From contig JAJDNF010000054.1 in NCBI GenBank assembly GCA_022340805.1, positions 98,355 to 162,354 of the forward strand: DNA of 64,000 nt, written 5' to 3'. Position 1 is the first letter of the stretch; every line of letters begins with the position of its first letter. This DNA is from Chromatiaceae bacterium (GTDB lineage Bacteria; Pseudomonadota; Gammaproteobacteria; Chromatiales; Chromatiaceae). The position numbers were made by a program, and so were the translations under genes. Positions 37,356 through 46,522 of this stretch are shown here, one piece after another. The notes below the pieces were generated by a model, which was not told the origin of the DNA, searched no databases, and saw only the letters and a list, made by a program, of their open reading frames with translations.

Positions 37356-38222
37356 ATGATTCGTAGCATGACGGCGTTTGCGCGCCAGCAGGGACACGGC
37401 GAGTACGGTGAGCTCACCTGGGAGATTCGCTCGGTGAACCATCGCTTCCTCGAGACGACCGTGCGCCTGCCGGAGGAATTGCGCGCGATCGAACCCGTGG
37501 TGCGTGAGCGCGTTACGCAGCGCCTTGGGCGCGGCAAGGTGGAGTGCAACCTGCGTTTCAAGTCCGCGGCGGCAGGCTCGGTGGCGCTGCAGGTGAATGA
37601 TTCCCTGGTCGATCAGATCCTCGCTGCCGCCGACAAGATGGCTCACCGGCTGCACAGCTCGCATCTGCCGAGCATCATGGACGTACTGCGATGGCCGGGT
37701 GTGCTGGAGAGTGGCGAGCAGGATTTCACCCCGGTCCAGGAAGCCGCGCTGGCACTGCTGGAACAGACCCTGGATGGGCTGATCGAGGGTCGCGAGCGCG
37801 AGGGAGGTCGCCTGGCCGAATTGATCCAGCAGCGGGTCGAGGCGATGCGCGCGCAGGTCGAGAAGGCGCGCACGCTCATGCCCCAGGTGATCGATGCGGT
37901 TCGAGAGCGGCTCAAGGCGCGTCTCGCCGAGGTCGCCGAAAATCTGGACAAGGATCGCCTGGAACAGGAGATGGCCCTGCTTGCGCAGCGGCTCGACGTC
38001 GACGAGGAGATGGACCGCCTGCGCACCCACCTCGACGAGGTTAGCCGGGTATTGCGGCACGACGAGCCGGTGGGGCGGCGACTCGACTTCCTGATGCAGG
38101 AACTCAACCGCGAGGCCAATACCCTTGGCTCGAAATCAGCTGACAGCGGGAGCACGGCGGTGTCGGTCGAGATGAAGGTCCTGATCGAGCAGATGCGCGA
38201 ACAGGTGCAGAACATCGAATAA
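37356..38222 (+). CDS. yicC: YicC family endoribonuclease-like protein
   Basis: This 288-aa protein matches E. coli YicC along its length: MIRSMTAFARQ, LTWEIRSVNHRFLE, VTQRLGRGKVECNLR, KARLAEVAENLDKDRLEQEM and MQELNREANTLGSKSAD. Recent work assigns YicC an endoribonuclease activity affecting small RNAs; I recall this but cannot check it. It precedes gmk, rpoZ and spoT in the usual order. The ATG chosen begins the conserved part; the upstream frame adds only unconserved residues. Confidence 0.93.
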   Translation: MIRSMTAFARQQGHGEYGELTWEIRSVNHRFLETTVRLPEELRAIEPVVRERVTQRLGRGKVECNLRFKSAAAGSVALQVNDSLVDQILAAADKMAHRLHSSHLPSIMDVLRWPGVLESGEQDFTPVQEAALALLEQTLDGLIEGREREGGRLAELIQQRVEAMRAQVEKARTLMPQVIDAVRERLKARLAEVAENLDKDRLEQEMALLAQRLDVDEEMDRLRTHLDEVSRVLRHDEPVGRRLDFLMQELNREANTLGSKSADSGSTAVSVEMKVLIEQMREQVQNIE

Positions 38223-38236
38223 CTGGCAGGGAAGAT

Positions 38237-38854
38237 ATGTCTGGATCGGCCATATTGTTCATCGTTTCCGCGCCTTCCGGGGCGGGCAAGACCAGCCTGC
38301 TGCGCGAGCTTGTGCCCAGCGATCCGCGGCTCGTGATGTCGGTGTCGCACGCCACCCGGCCCATACGCCCCGGCGAGCAGACCGGTGTGCACTATCATTT
38401 CGTCAGCGTAGAACGATTCGAGGAGCTGGTCGGCGAGGGCGCCTTCCTGGAGCACGCCCGGGTGTTCGACAACTATTACGGTACCGCCGAGGCGGCGGTG
38501 CGTGATCAGCTTGCGCAGGGCCTGGATGTGGTACTGGAGATCGACTGGCAGGGCGCCGAACAGGTGCGCCGGCGTTTCCCGGATGCGGTGTCGATTTTCA
38601 TTGCCCCGCCGAGTATCGATGCCCTGCGTGAGCGCTTGTCCGGCCGCGGCCAGGACAGTCCCGGGGTCGTCGAGCGTCGGATGGCGGATGCGCGCAGCGA
38701 GCTCTCCCACTTTCCCGAATACGACTACCTGATCGTCAACGACGATTTCGCCGCGGCGCTGGCCGATCTGCGCGCCGTGGTGAGCGCCGAGCGCCTGCGC
38801 GAGCCGCGGCAGGCAGAGCGTCATGCCGCCGCGCTTGCGGCGATGCTTGGCTAG
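38237..38854 (+). CDS. gmk: Guanylate kinase
   Basis: Gmk converts GMP (and dGMP) plus ATP to GDP, essential for GTP supply. The 205-aa protein has the P-loop [16 protein letters not shown], the GMP-binding [20 protein letters not shown], and [16 protein letters not shown]. Fourteen bases separate it from yicC. GMP/GTP homeostasis also links it to the downstream (p)ppGpp enzyme. Confidence 0.97.
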   Translation: MSGSAILFIVSAPSGAGKTSLLRELVPSDPRLVMSVSHATRPIRPGEQTGVHYHFVSVERFEELVGEGAFLEHARVFDNYYGTAEAAVRDQLAQGLDVVLEIDWQGAEQVRRRFPDAVSIFIAPPSIDALRERLSGRGQDSPGVVERRMADARSELSHFPEYDYLIVNDDFAAALADLRAVVSAERLREPRQAERHAAALAAMLG

Positions 38855-38922
38855 ACCGCGCCGAAATCATATACTTATACGTTCGTACTCGATTTTTCGA
38901 TCTCTGGAGTTGTTCACCCACC

Positions 38923-39210
38923 ATGGCCCGCATTACCGTAGAAGACTGTCTCGCAAACGTCGACAACCGCTTCGACCTGGTTCTCTTGGCCAGCCGTCGT
39001 GCCCGTCAGCTGGTGAACGGGGTCGATCCGCTGGTGCCCTGGGAAAACGACAAGGCGACCGTCGTTGCGCTGCGCGAGATTGCTGAGGGACTGATCAGCG
39101 AAGAGACCGTGGCCGAGCCGGAAGGCACGACCGATTCGATCGACGAGGAACTGGCCGCGGCCCTCGCCGGCCAGCTCGGGATTGCCGACATCGGTAATGA
39201 CGATGAGTAG
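38923..39210 (+). CDS. rpoZ: RNA polymerase omega subunit
   Basis: Omega aids assembly of RNA polymerase and forms part of one ppGpp site. The 95-aa protein starts [20 protein letters not shown] with the [22 protein letters not shown] segment, then an acidic tail. CTGGAG precedes the ATG. The 8-base gap to spoT suggests a shared transcript. An AT-richer stretch at about 38868-38910 may hold a promoter. Confidence 0.97.
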   Translation: MARITVEDCLANVDNRFDLVLLASRRARQLVNGVDPLVPWENDKATVVALREIAEGLISEETVAEPEGTTDSIDEELAAALAGQLGIADIGNDDE

Positions 39211-39218
39211 ATATTCAG

Positions 39219-41402
39219 GTGGATGCCTCGCGCTCTGAGATTGCTGCTGGGCCACCGCCTGCCGACGACTCTGAAACTACGGCAGCAGGCGATGACCGCT
39301 TTTTGATCAGCGATCTCTGTAGCTATCTCGAGCAGTACCTGACCGAGGAACAGGTTAGCGAAGTCTACCGGGCATACCTGTTCGGTGCCGAGGCCCACGA
39401 GGGCCAGAACCGCCTCTCCGGCGAACCCTACATCTATCATCCCGTTGCTGTCGCCCGGATCCTTGCCGGGATGCGCATGGACCACCAATGCCTGATGGCG
39501 GCCATTCTGCACGACGTCATCGAGGACACCGAGACTGCCAAGGAGCAGCTCGCGCGCGAGTTTGGGCCGCAGATCGCCGAGTTGGTCGATGGGGTCAGCA
39601 AGCTCACCCAGATCAAGTTCCGTTCCCGCGCCGAGGCCCAGGCCGAGAATTTCCGCAAGATGATGCTGGCGATGACCAAGGACATCCGGGTCATCATGGT
39701 CAAGCTTGCGGATCGGCTGCACAACATGCGCACTCTGGGTGTCATGGGGCCGAACAAGGCGCGTCGCATCGCGCGCGAGACGCTCGACATCTATGCCCCG
39801 ATTGCCAATCGCCTCGGCATCAACAGCATCCGCCACGAGCTCGAGGAGCTCGGCATGGCGGCGCATTGGCCATGGCGTTACAACATTCTGCGTGCCGCGC
39901 TGCGCAAACAGCGCGGCAACCGCAAAGAGGTGGTGAGCAATATCGAGGAGGTATTGCGTGGGCGCCTGCAACAGGAGGGCTTCGACGGCGAGGTCTACGG
40001 CCGCGAGAAACACGTCTACAGCATCTATCGCAAGATGCTGGAGAAGAAGGTCTCGCTGAACGAACTGGCCGACGTCTATGCGTTTCGCATCATCGTCGAT
40101 TCTGTGGATACCTGTTACCGGGCACTCGGTGCCGTGCACAATCTTTATCGACCGGTGCCTGGCCGGTTCAAGGACTACATCGCGATTCCGAAGGCCAACG
40201 GCTACCAATCGCTGCATACAGTACTGTTCGGCCCGCATGGGCTGCCCATCGAGATTCAGATCCGCACGCGCGAGATGCACCGTGTGGCTGAAGAGGGGAT
40301 CGCCGCGCATTGGCATTACAAGGATGCCGGCGGTGCGCTTACGCCTGATGCGGCCGCCGACTGGCTGCGCAACCTGCTCGAGATGCAGAAGGACTCGGGC
40401 AACTCGATGGAGTTCCTCGAGCACGTCAAGGTCGACCTGTTCCCGGACGAGGTCTATGTGTTCACGCCGCGCGGCCAGATATTCGTCCTGCCCAAAGGGG
40501 CCAGCGTGATCGACTTCGCCTATGCAGTGCACTCCGACGTCGGCAATCAGTGCGTCGCGGCGCGCATCGACCGCAGGTTGGCGCCGCTGCGCTCGCAGCT
40601 GCGCAACGGCCAGACGGTGGAGATCATCACCAAGCCGAACAATCGCCCGAACCCGGCGTGGCTGGATTTCGTCGTCACCGGCAAGGCGCGTGCGACCATT
40701 CGTTCCTATCTCAAGCGTCTCGAGCAGACCGAGGCGATCGAGCTCGGGCGACGCCTGCTCGAGCGCGAGCTGGAGACCCTCGGGCGAGACATCAGCACGA
40801 TCAGTGAGCAGGAGCGCGCCAAGCTGCTCCACGACGTGGGGCTGGCCGGCTTCGACCTGGTGCTCGAGCAGATCGGCCTTGGCAACCGTATGGCCAAGCT
40901 GGTCGCCCGCCTGCTGGTTTCAGGGGACGAGCAGCCCGGCGCCGAAGGCGGTTCGGCCGGTTCGCTGACCATCAAGGGCACCGAGGGTATGGTGGTGAGC
41001 TTTGCCAAGTGCTGTGGACCGATCCCGGGTGACCCGGTTGTCGCGATCTTCAGCCCGGGGCGCGGCCTGGTGGTGCATCACCAGGATTGCCCCAACCTCG
41101 GTGATTTCCGCCGCCAGGGACAGAGTTGGCTCGATGTGCAGTGGGCCGACGAGGTCAGGGGCGAGTTCTCCACCGCGATCCGCATCGATGCCGGCAACCA
41201 GCGCGGCATGCTGGCAACCATCGCCGCGCTGATCGCCGAGGAGGGTTCAAACATCGAGGATGTGCGCAGCGAGGAACGTGATGGTCTCAGCACAAGCCTG
41301 CGCTTCGTGGTCTCGGTGAAGGGCCGCAAACACCTCGCCAGCATCATCCGGCGACTGAAGAAGGTGCCGTTCGTGCTGCGCATCAACCGGGTGATCGGCT
41401 AG
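39219..41402 (+). CDS. spoT: Bifunctional (p)ppGpp synthetase/hydrolase SpoT
   Basis: This 727-aa enzyme makes and degrades the alarmone (p)ppGpp. The N-terminal HD hydrolase is intact (YIYHPVAVARIL, AAILHDVIEDT, LADRLHNMRTL). The synthetase domain has GRFKDYIAIPKANGYQSLHT, the TGS domain is around residues 400-460 (VYVFTPRGQIFVLPKGAS), and a zinc-finger/ACT region forms the end (FAKCCGPIPGDPV, then EEGSNIEDVRSEERDG). HD motif integrity favours SpoT over RelA. The start is GTG. A weak hairpin at 41408-41425 follows without a T run. Confidence 0.96.
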   Translation: MDASRSEIAAGPPPADDSETTAAGDDRFLISDLCSYLEQYLTEEQVSEVYRAYLFGAEAHEGQNRLSGEPYIYHPVAVARILAGMRMDHQCLMAAILHDVIEDTETAKEQLAREFGPQIAELVDGVSKLTQIKFRSRAEAQAENFRKMMLAMTKDIRVIMVKLADRLHNMRTLGVMGPNKARRIARETLDIYAPIANRLGINSIRHELEELGMAAHWPWRYNILRAALRKQRGNRKEVVSNIEEVLRGRLQQEGFDGEVYGREKHVYSIYRKMLEKKVSLNELADVYAFRIIVDSVDTCYRALGAVHNLYRPVPGRFKDYIAIPKANGYQSLHTVLFGPHGLPIEIQIRTREMHRVAEEGIAAHWHYKDAGGALTPDAAADWLRNLLEMQKDSGNSMEFLEHVKVDLFPDEVYVFTPRGQIFVLPKGASVIDFAYAVHSDVGNQCVAARIDRRLAPLRSQLRNGQTVEIITKPNNRPNPAWLDFVVTGKARATIRSYLKRLEQTEAIELGRRLLERELETLGRDISTISEQERAKLLHDVGLAGFDLVLEQIGLGNRMAKLVARLLVSGDEQPGAEGGSAGSLTIKGTEGMVVSFAKCCGPIPGDPVVAIFSPGRGLVVHHQDCPNLGDFRRQGQSWLDVQWADEVRGEFSTAIRIDAGNQRGMLATIAALIAEEGSNIEDVRSEERDGLSTSLRFVVSVKGRKHLASIIRRLKKVPFVLRINRVIG

Positions 41403-41439
41403 CCCCAACACCGCCCCGGTGGTGTGGTGGGCAAAGCGT

Positions 41440-42639
41440 TTACGTGTGTGTCGAACCGGTCTCGATCGGCGCCGATACCGGCCCGGCCGGATCGCCGGTG
41501 ATCTGCAGTTCACCGTCAAGTGACATGACCTGGCGCTCCCCGCGCATGATAGCGCCGAGCGATTCGCCGGCGAGCAAATGCCGCCAACCCTCGAGCAGGA
41601 TGCAGTCAGGCTCGCCGCGCACGAGCTTCTCCAATTCGCGGCGAGTGGCGATTGCCAGTGGCGACAACTGATGTTGGTCGGCGATCAGGCGCAGCGCGGC
41701 ACTGAGGAGATCCACCATGGCCTCCTGCTGTGCGGTCAGCGGTATCGCGCGTTCCTTGTCTTGCGGCCATGACTCGCGCGGCGCCTCGGCGCCCTCGTTG
41801 ATCAGTTCGATCAGCGTCGGCCCCTCGCGACGAATCTGCCCCGGCTCCAGGCCGCGAATCTTGGCCAGCCCCGCCGCGTCGCGCGGCATGCGCCGGCTGA
41901 GTTCGATCATGACTTCATCCTTCAGGACCCACTTGCGCGGCAGGTCGCGCTCGCGCGCCTGGTATTCGCGCCAGGCGGCGATTCTCTGCAGCACTGCGAG
42001 CTGCCTGCCGCGCAACAACTGCCTGCCCTTGGTGCGTTTCCACATGCTGTGCGGATTGGGGTAGTAGGTCTGCGGGTCGGCAAGTGTGGCGAAATCGGCT
42101 GCGAGCCATTGCAGGCGTTCGCGGTCGAACAGATGTCCGCGCATATGCAGGTAGAGTTGGCCCAGATAGACCACGTCGTCGAGGGCGTAGCGCAACTGTT
42201 GATCATCCAGGGGTCGCTGCGACCAGTCGGTACGCGACTGGTCCTTGGGTAGTTCGACGTCCAGCAGCAGTTTTACCAGGTTGGCATAGCCGACCTGGTC
42301 GCCATGCCCCAGCAGCGCGGCGGCCGGTTGCGTGTCGAATACCGGCATGGGTATCTGGCGATAGTCGTGCAGGAAGATCTCGAGGTCCTGACGGGCTGCA
42401 TGCAGCACCTTCAGGATCCGGCCGTCGTACAGGATGTCGAGCAGTGGCTGCAGATCCTCCAGCTTCAGCGGGTCTATGCAGGCCGCGACCTCGCCGTTGC
42501 AGATCTGGATCAGGCAGAGCCTGGGGTAATAGGTCTTCTCACGGATGAACTCCGTGTCCAGAGCCAGCCACTCGCTGTCCTTGAGCATCTCGCAAAGGGC
42601 GAGCAGCCCATCCGCCGTATCTACGAATCTTTCTTGCAT
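41440..42639 (-). CDS. rnd: Ribonuclease D
   Basis: RNase D is a 3'-5' exonuclease for tRNA maturation. The 399-aa protein has the DEDD catalytic motifs: LALDTEFIREKTYYP (Exo I), VLHAARQDLEIF (Exo II) and QLRYALDDVVYL (Exo III). HRDC domains follow. Length is typical (E. coli 375 aa). It is convergent with spoT. Confidence 0.94.
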   Translation of the reverse strand: MQERFVDTADGLLALCEMLKDSEWLALDTEFIREKTYYPRLCLIQICNGEVAACIDPLKLEDLQPLLDILYDGRILKVLHAARQDLEIFLHDYRQIPMPVFDTQPAAALLGHGDQVGYANLVKLLLDVELPKDQSRTDWSQRPLDDQQLRYALDDVVYLGQLYLHMRGHLFDRERLQWLAADFATLADPQTYYPNPHSMWKRTKGRQLLRGRQLAVLQRIAAWREYQARERDLPRKWVLKDEVMIELSRRMPRDAAGLAKIRGLEPGQIRREGPTLIELINEGAEAPRESWPQDKERAIPLTAQQEAMVDLLSAALRLIADQHQLSPLAIATRRELEKLVRGEPDCILLEGWRHLLAGESLGAIMRGERQVMSLDGELQITGDPAGPVSAPIETGSTHT

Positions 42640-42739
42640 GTCATCCTTCCCGTTGGGACGGCAAGGATAGCATCGCCCGGCGCGCAGACAGCGCGGCGCA
42701 GGGTAAGATAGCCCGCGTCACGTGACATAGAATGAACAT

Positions 42740-43252
42740 ATGCCCGCACTGATCCGCTTTTTCGTCGAGCTCGCCATTCTGCGCCGCGGCCCGCAGGACC
42801 TGCCGGCCTCATCCACGTTGCTATCACTGGCGGCGGTGCTCAACGTGCTGATCGGCAGCGCGAACGGCAAGGCGCTGTTTGGCACCGTGGGCGCTGCGCT
42901 CGGCGCCAACCTGCTCGACCTCGTACTCACGCTGCTCATGCTCTACCTGCTGTTGCAGTTCAGGGGACATGCCGCGCGTCTGCAGCAGACGGCGACGGCG
43001 TTCTTCGGTTTGGGCGCCTTGGCCGGGCTGGTGATGCTGCTGATCAGGCCGGCCGCCGAACTGCTGGGCGCGCCGCAAGTTGCCATGCTGGTGGATCTGG
43101 TCCTGGCGATCTGGCTGCATGTCGCGTTGGGCAGTGTGCTGCGCCACGCGATCGGGGTCCCGCTGCTCGCCGGCGTGATAATCATGCTCAGCTACACGGT
43201 GATGGCGTTCAGCGTCATCGCAAGGGTCTTTCCACCAGTGGTCACATCGTAG
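42740..43252 (+). CDS. Uncharacterised polytopic membrane protein before mpl
   Basis: This 170-aa protein has about four hydrophobic helices: residues around 48-70 (GAALGANLLDLVLTLLMLYLL), 88-105, 115-135 and 145-165. I recognise no family motif. Its stop directly abuts the mpl ATG, so they are probably co-translated. A -10-like TAGAAT lies close before the start. Its function is unknown; the link with mpl suggests a cell-envelope role, as inference only. Confidence 0.65.
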   Translation: MPALIRFFVELAILRRGPQDLPASSTLLSLAAVLNVLIGSANGKALFGTVGAALGANLLDLVLTLLMLYLLLQFRGHAARLQQTATAFFGLGALAGLVMLLIRPAAELLGAPQVAMLVDLVLAIWLHVALGSVLRHAIGVPLLAGVIIMLSYTVMAFSVIARVFPPVVTS

Positions 43253-44614
43253 ATGCACATTCACATTCTTGGGATCTGTGGAACTTTCATGGGCGGCATC
43301 GCGCTGATTGCCCGTGCGCTTGGTCACGAGGTGTCCGGCTCCGATGCCAATGTCTATCCGCCGATGAGTACCCAGCTCGAAGCGGCCGGTATCCGCTTGA
43401 TGGAGGGCTATGATCCCGCGCACCTCGATCCAGTGCCGGACCAGGTGGTGGTCGGCAATGCGATGTCACGCGGCAACCCGGCGGTCGAGCACATGCTGAG
43501 TCGTGGGTTGCGCTACATCTCCGGTCCGCAGTGGTTGGCCGAGAACGTGCTGCAGGACCGTTGGGTGCTGGCGGTGGCCGGTACCCACGGCAAGACCACG
43601 ACATCGGGCATGCTGGCATGGATCCTCGAATATGCGGGGCTAAGGCCAGGTTTTCTGATCGGCGGTGTGCCGGAGAATTTCGGTATCTCGGCGCGTGCCG
43701 GTGACATGCCTTTTTTTGTCGTCGAGGCCGACGAATACGACACCGCGTTTTTCGACAAGCGTTCGAAGTTTGTCCACTACCGCCCGCGCACGCTGGTGAT
43801 GAACAACCTCGAGTTCGATCATGCGGATATCTTCGAGGATCTCGATGCGATTCAGCGTCAGTTCCATCACCTTGTCCGCACAGTGCCCGGTAACGGTCTG
43901 ATTATCTCGCCGCTGAACGACGGTAATCTGCACGACGTTCTGGATATGGGTTGCTGGACACCGCTGGAACATTTCGCCGCGGATTACGAGGCCAGCTGGC
44001 ACGTTCGCAATGCGGCTGCTGACGGCAGCGCGTTCGATGTGGTCTGCGAGACGGAGCACGTCGGCAGGGTGGCCTGGGCACTGACCGGCCAGCACAACGT
44101 GGCCAACGCGCTGGCGGCGTTGGCCGCGGCGCGCCATGCCGGCGTGCCACCGGCGGTCGGTGTCGAGGCGCTGGCGAGGTTCCTCAACGTGAAGCGGCGC
44201 ATGGAACTGCGCGGCGAGGCCCGCGGCGTGCGCGTGTATGACGACTTCGCCCATCACCCGACCGCGATCAGCATGACGCTGGATGGGTTACGCAAGCATG
44301 TCGGCGACCGACGTATCCTCGCGGTGCTCGAGCCGCGCTCCAATACCATGCGCATGGGCGTGCATGCCGCGCTGCTCGCCGATTCCCTGGCGCAGGCCGA
44401 CCAGGTTTGGGTCTATGCGCCGGCCAGCCTTGCTTGGGACGCGGCCAGCGTGCTGCGAAAGCTGGGTGCGCGCCTGCACGTGAGCGACAGTACCCAGGTG
44501 ATCGTCGAGCAGGTGGCAGCGGAGGCGTCGGTCGGCGACCAGGTGCTGGTCATGAGCAATGGTGGCTTCGACGGGATCCATCAGCGGTTGGTGGATGCGC
44601 TGGCCGGGGCGTGA
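43253..44614 (+). CDS. mpl: UDP-MurNAc:L-Ala-gamma-D-Glu-meso-Dap ligase Mpl
   Basis: Mpl recycles the murein tripeptide by joining it to UDP-MurNAc, bypassing de novo synthesis. The 453-aa ligase starts HIHILGICGTFMGGIALIARALGHEVSG. It has the ATP motif VAGTHGKTTTSGMLAWIL, FFVVEADEYDTAFFDKRSKFVHYRP and the C-terminal YDDFAHHPTAI. Features distinguish it from MurC, notably GTFMGG. The window also holds anmK (61.5 kb), another recycling enzyme. Confidence 0.96.
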   Translation: MHIHILGICGTFMGGIALIARALGHEVSGSDANVYPPMSTQLEAAGIRLMEGYDPAHLDPVPDQVVVGNAMSRGNPAVEHMLSRGLRYISGPQWLAENVLQDRWVLAVAGTHGKTTTSGMLAWILEYAGLRPGFLIGGVPENFGISARAGDMPFFVVEADEYDTAFFDKRSKFVHYRPRTLVMNNLEFDHADIFEDLDAIQRQFHHLVRTVPGNGLIISPLNDGNLHDVLDMGCWTPLEHFAADYEASWHVRNAAADGSAFDVVCETEHVGRVAWALTGQHNVANALAALAAARHAGVPPAVGVEALARFLNVKRRMELRGEARGVRVYDDFAHHPTAISMTLDGLRKHVGDRRILAVLEPRSNTMRMGVHAALLADSLAQADQVWVYAPASLAWDAASVLRKLGARLHVSDSTQVIVEQVAAEASVGDQVLVMSNGGFDGIHQRLVDALAGA

Positions 44615-44672
44615 TTGCTTTGTTTGACCCGCGCAACAATATTCGGCCGTCGGCAAGGTCGCGCATGCTTAA

Positions 44673-45299
44673 ATGGCCGGCATGAGCACGTCCCTGTCCC
44701 CAATCGCCGTGGCATTCACCGGGGCCTCCGGCATCCAGTACGGTCTGCGCCTGGTGGAATGCCTGCTTGCTGCCGATCGACGGGTGTACCTGATGGTGTC
44801 GCAGGCTGCGCAAGTGGTGGTCAACATGGAGACCGATCTGAGCCTGCCCGCTCGACCGGAGGAGATGCAACGCTACCTCGTCGAACATTTCGGCGCTAGA
44901 CAGGGTCAGTTGCAGGTGTTCGGGCGGCAGCAGTGGATGGCGCCGGTGGCGAGCGGGTCGAATCCGCCCGAGGCGCTGGTGATCTGTCCCTGCACCACCG
45001 GCACCCTGGCCTCGGTGGCCAATGGAACCTGCGACGATCTGATCGACCGGGCTGCGGACGTGGCCATCAAGGAGAGGCGTAAGCTGATCCTGGTTGTCCG
45101 CGAGACGCCGTTTTCGACCATACATCTGCAGAATATGCTGCGCCTGGCGCAGGCGGGTGCGGTGATCATGCCGGCCAACCCGGGGTTTTATTTCGGTCCA
45201 CGGTCGGTCGACGACCTGGTCGATTTCATGGTCGCGCGCGTGCTCGACCATCTGGCGGTGCCACACAATTTGAGTGCGCGTTGGGGCGATGCGGGCTGA
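44673..45299 (+). CDS. ubiX: Flavin prenyltransferase UbiX
   Basis: UbiX makes prenylated FMN, the cofactor of UbiD decarboxylase in ubiquinone synthesis. The 208-aa protein has AVAFTGASGIQYGLRLVECL (FMN site), VICPCTTGTLASVANGTCDDLI, LVVRETPFSTIHLQNMLRLA and GAVIMPANPGFY, all UbiX hallmarks. An ATG three codons later could also serve as start. Confidence 0.95.
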   Translation: MAGMSTSLSPIAVAFTGASGIQYGLRLVECLLAADRRVYLMVSQAAQVVVNMETDLSLPARPEEMQRYLVEHFGARQGQLQVFGRQQWMAPVASGSNPPEALVICPCTTGTLASVANGTCDDLIDRAADVAIKERRKLILVVRETPFSTIHLQNMLRLAQAGAVIMPANPGFYFGPRSVDDLVDFMVARVLDHLAVPHNLSARWGDAG

Positions 45300-45909
45300 C
45301 GGTGCCGAGCAGAATCTAGAGCGGGTTGCGCTGTTCCCGCTGAATGTCGTGCTGTTTCCCGGCGGCCTGCTGCCGCTGCGGATTTTCGAGCCGCGTTATC
45401 TACGCATGGTCAGCGAGTGCCTGCGCGATGAACGGCCGTTTGCGGTTGCGGCAATTGTCGCCGGCTCCGAGGCCGGTGGCGTGGCGTCGACCGCAGCTAG
45501 CGGCACGCTGGCGAAGATCATCGATTGGGAACAGCGCGATGACGGCCTGCTCGGCCTGGTCTGCGAGGGTGAGCAGAGCTGCTCGCTGCGCGACGTGCAC
45601 GTCGAGCGCGACCAACTGCTGCGTGCCGCGATCGAGCGTCACCCAATTGCGGCACCGCAGGCCATGCCAGACGAATGCGCCTGGATGGCCGAGTTGCTCG
45701 ATGAGCTGCTGCACCGCGTCGGGCCGCCGTTCGACCGCCTTCTGGGCGCACAGTCGAGTGCCGACCATGTCGCCAACCGCCTGATCGAGCTGCTGCCGCT
45801 GCCGATCGGTGAGAAGCAGGCGCTGTTCGAGATGCAGGATGCCCTCGCCAGGCTCGGCTGCTTGGCCGGCCTGATCAACCCGAGCAGTGACGGCGGGGCA
45901 TCCGCCTGA
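45289..45909 (+). CDS. Lon N-terminal (LON substrate-binding) domain protein
   Basis: This 206-aa protein has a stand-alone LON domain: RVALFPLNVVLFPGGLLPLRIFEPRYLRM and FAVAAIVAG, then a helical tail. Family members lack the Lon ATPase and protease domains and have no settled function in bacteria. The ATG lies within the last 11 bases of ubiX. It ends back-to-back with dedA, with no gap. Confidence 0.85.
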   Translation: MRADGAEQNLERVALFPLNVVLFPGGLLPLRIFEPRYLRMVSECLRDERPFAVAAIVAGSEAGGVASTAASGTLAKIIDWEQRDDGLLGLVCEGEQSCSLRDVHVERDQLLRAAIERHPIAAPQAMPDECAWMAELLDELLHRVGPPFDRLLGAQSSADHVANRLIELLPLPIGEKQALFEMQDALARLGCLAGLINPSSDGGASA

Positions 45910-46512
45910 TCAGCGCCGCTGGCGCCTGTGGATCAGGAGCCAGGCCAGCATGATCACGCCGACCGCGGCGGCTGGAAACAACAGCTGGCGCCAGTCACCC
46001 GACCCGCTGATCTCGCCGAACAGCATGCCGGGTGCGAGATAGGCCGGGGCCCAAACCAATGCCGACAACACGTTGGCGACGTAGAAGCGCCGGGGCGGCA
46101 TGTGCAGCAGGCCGGCGACCAGCGGGACCACGGCGCGGATCGGTCCGAAGAACCGCCCCAGCGCGACACTCAGATCGCCGTATTTTTCAAAGAATGTGAT
46201 GCCTCTCTGCAGGTGGTCGGGGTGCAGGCGGAACCAGCGCCAGCGCCCAGTCAGGTACTCGAAGTGATGGCCCAGCCAGTAACTCAGTCCGTCACCGATC
46301 ACCGCGCCGGCGATCGCCCACAGGCACATAGTCCAGAAGTCCAGCACGCCAGCGCCGATTAGCGTGCCGGCACCGAACAGGATGACGACGCCAGGGATCA
46401 ATACGCCGACGATTGCCAGTGATTCGGCCAGCGACATCGCGAACACAACCCAGCCCGCATAGGCCGGGTTGTGTTCAATCCAGGTCAGCAGCTCAGTAAA
46501 CCATTCGAGCAC
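45910..46512 (-). CDS. DedA family membrane protein
   Basis: DedA proteins are envelope proteins linked to lipid-carrier recycling and membrane homeostasis; several act in undecaprenyl phosphate or phospholipid flipping. The 200-aa protein has LAESLAIVGVLIPGVVILFGAGTLIG, GAVIGDGLSYWLGH and GRFFGPIRAVVPLVAGLLHMPPRRF, the DedA signature with conserved Arg/Pro. The GTG start (VLEWFTELL) lies 10 bases after the hemL stop. Confidence 0.88.
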   Translation of the reverse strand: MLEWFTELLTWIEHNPAYAGWVVFAMSLAESLAIVGVLIPGVVILFGAGTLIGAGVLDFWTMCLWAIAGAVIGDGLSYWLGHHFEYLTGRWRWFRLHPDHLQRGITFFEKYGDLSVALGRFFGPIRAVVPLVAGLLHMPPRRFYVANVLSALVWAPAYLAPGMLFGEISGSGDWRQLLFPAAAVGVIMLAWLLIHRRQRR

Positions 46513-46522
46513 TTGCGCACGG

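Noticed and set aside
41408..41425. Hairpin between spoT and rnd
   Set aside because: A short GC stem with a small loop and no T run on either strand; too weak to call a terminator.
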